From positions 1,426,001-1,490,000 of the forward strand of contig NW_002476434.1 of the NCBI RefSeq assembly GCF_000189635.1: DNA of 64,000 nucleotides, given 5' to 3'. Below the pieces are notes generated by a model. It had not been told where the DNA came from. It was given only the letters and a program-made list of their open reading frames with translations, and ran no database searches. This DNA is from Tetrahymena thermophila SB210. Taxonomy: Eukaryota; Ciliophora; Oligohymenophorea; Hymenostomatida; Tetrahymenidae. The position numbers and the translations under genes were made by a program. Shown here in pieces: positions 63,479-64,000 of this stretch (its first letter is position 1; each line of letters begins with the position of its first letter).

Positions 63479-64000
63479 TTATCTGTCTGAATTTAGAAAT
63501 AGTTTGATGTTTGAAGAATGAATACTGATTAGAATTAAATATTAATAGATATTTATTTCTCCTACTTAATTAGGGCTTATTATTCCTTTGATGTTTGATT
63601 GTATTATATGAATAAAAATCAGTAAAACTTAATTTAGCGATATTTCAAAATAAAGAAAGCTAACTAACTAACAACTAAAAACTAACTTGTAAAGTTTTAC
63701 TTTACTTAAAGTTATATGTAGACTAAAGTATCATAAAAAACATGTAGATAATATATTCGTTACTTTCTTTTTCAAAAAATAAAAAAAGCAATCATAAAAT
63801 TAATAATAACTTTTCTTTGTTGAATATTAAGAATTGATTTTTCACTAAAAAAGTTGATCAAAAAAAATATTTCGCGTTAAATAAATAAAATCAGTAAAAC
63901 TTAATTTAGCAATACCTCCTAATTTCAAAATAAAGAAAACTAACTAAAAACTACTTAGAGTTAACCTTTATATTTTTAACTTACTTAAAGTTATATGTAG
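63479..64000. promoter_or_regulatory. upstream region of the 1095-aa gene with direct repeats
   Basis: AT-rich upstream DNA carrying two ~112-base direct repeats (63612-63721 and 63885-64000). No gene starts are visible before the window edge. Confidence 0.45.
63612..64000. repeat. pair of ~112-base direct repeats
   Basis: Copy 1 (about 63612-63721) and copy 2 (about 63885-64000) share AAAATCAGTAAAACTTAATT-TAGC, TTTCAAAATAAAGAAA.CTAACT, AACTAAAAACTA and the identical ending TTACTTAAAGTTATATGTAG. Copy 2 runs to the last base of the window and may continue. Confidence 0.85.

Noticed and set aside
1-64000. tRNA, rRNA, CRISPR, insertion sequences, telomeric repeats
   Set aside because: I looked for T-loop-like GGTTCGAATCC strings, GGGGTT repeats, spaced palindromic arrays and transposase motifs and saw none; no covariance search could be run.

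Overview
This window looks like ciliate macronuclear DNA, most probably Tetrahymena or a close relative. It is extremely AT-rich. Genes are scattered on both strands and broken by short AT-rich GT...AG introns. Every recognisable reading frame runs through in-frame TAA and TAG, which align with glutamine in known families, and stops only at TGA (ciliate nuclear code). A standard-code ORF scan therefore shows only fragments; I rebuilt the genes by hand from splice signals, phase and family similarity. No tRNA, rRNA, CRISPR or bacterial-type mobile element was recognised.

Layout. 1-4.7 kb is mostly intergenic with one small hypothetical ORF. At 4.7-6.4 kb is a DEAD-box helicase of the Dbp8/DDX49 type (ribosome biogenesis). 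7.2-13.1 kb holds two plus-strand hypothetical genes. 13.6-23.6 kb is a minus-strand cluster: a long coiled-coil protein, a hypothetical protein, a probable Nup107/Nup84-like nucleoporin, and a B-box/coiled-coil/WD40 protein. 24.8-31.9 kb carries two adjacent plus-strand chaperonin genes, CCT delta (CCT4) and CCT theta (CCT8), which encode subunits of the same hetero-oligomeric ring and share rare GC-rich motifs upstream. At 33.4-37.5 kb are a MORN-repeat protein and a 676-residue unrecognised protein (minus strand). At 39.9-40.4 kb is ribosomal protein S29 (uS14) with a 9-base last exon (minus). At 44.0-45.7 kb is a CRAL-TRIO lipid-binding protein (plus). At 48.8-52.3 kb is a PX-BAR sorting nexin with a long Q/N/E-rich N-terminal part (minus). 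At 53.1-58.4 kb is an array of single-repeat exons encoding leucine-rich repeats (minus). At 59.7-63.5 kb is a large seven-exon gene of a conserved but unnamed protist family (minus).

The most unusual structure is the leucine-rich-repeat locus. At least 16 exons of about 84-96 bases each encode one repeat, and all are bounded by phase-2 introns, so any exon can be gained, lost or skipped without a frameshift. One exon contains an in-frame TGA and another has one extra base, suggesting decay or exon skipping. Other notable points are two diverged direct-repeat pairs near the right end, two hairpins in noncoding DNA, and altered active-site motifs in CCT8 and the helicase.

The chaperonin and ribosomal-protein genes use more C-ending codons and look highly expressed. 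The remaining genes serve nucleolar, nuclear-pore, membrane-traffic and probably cytoskeletal functions, and no operon-like logic is expected.
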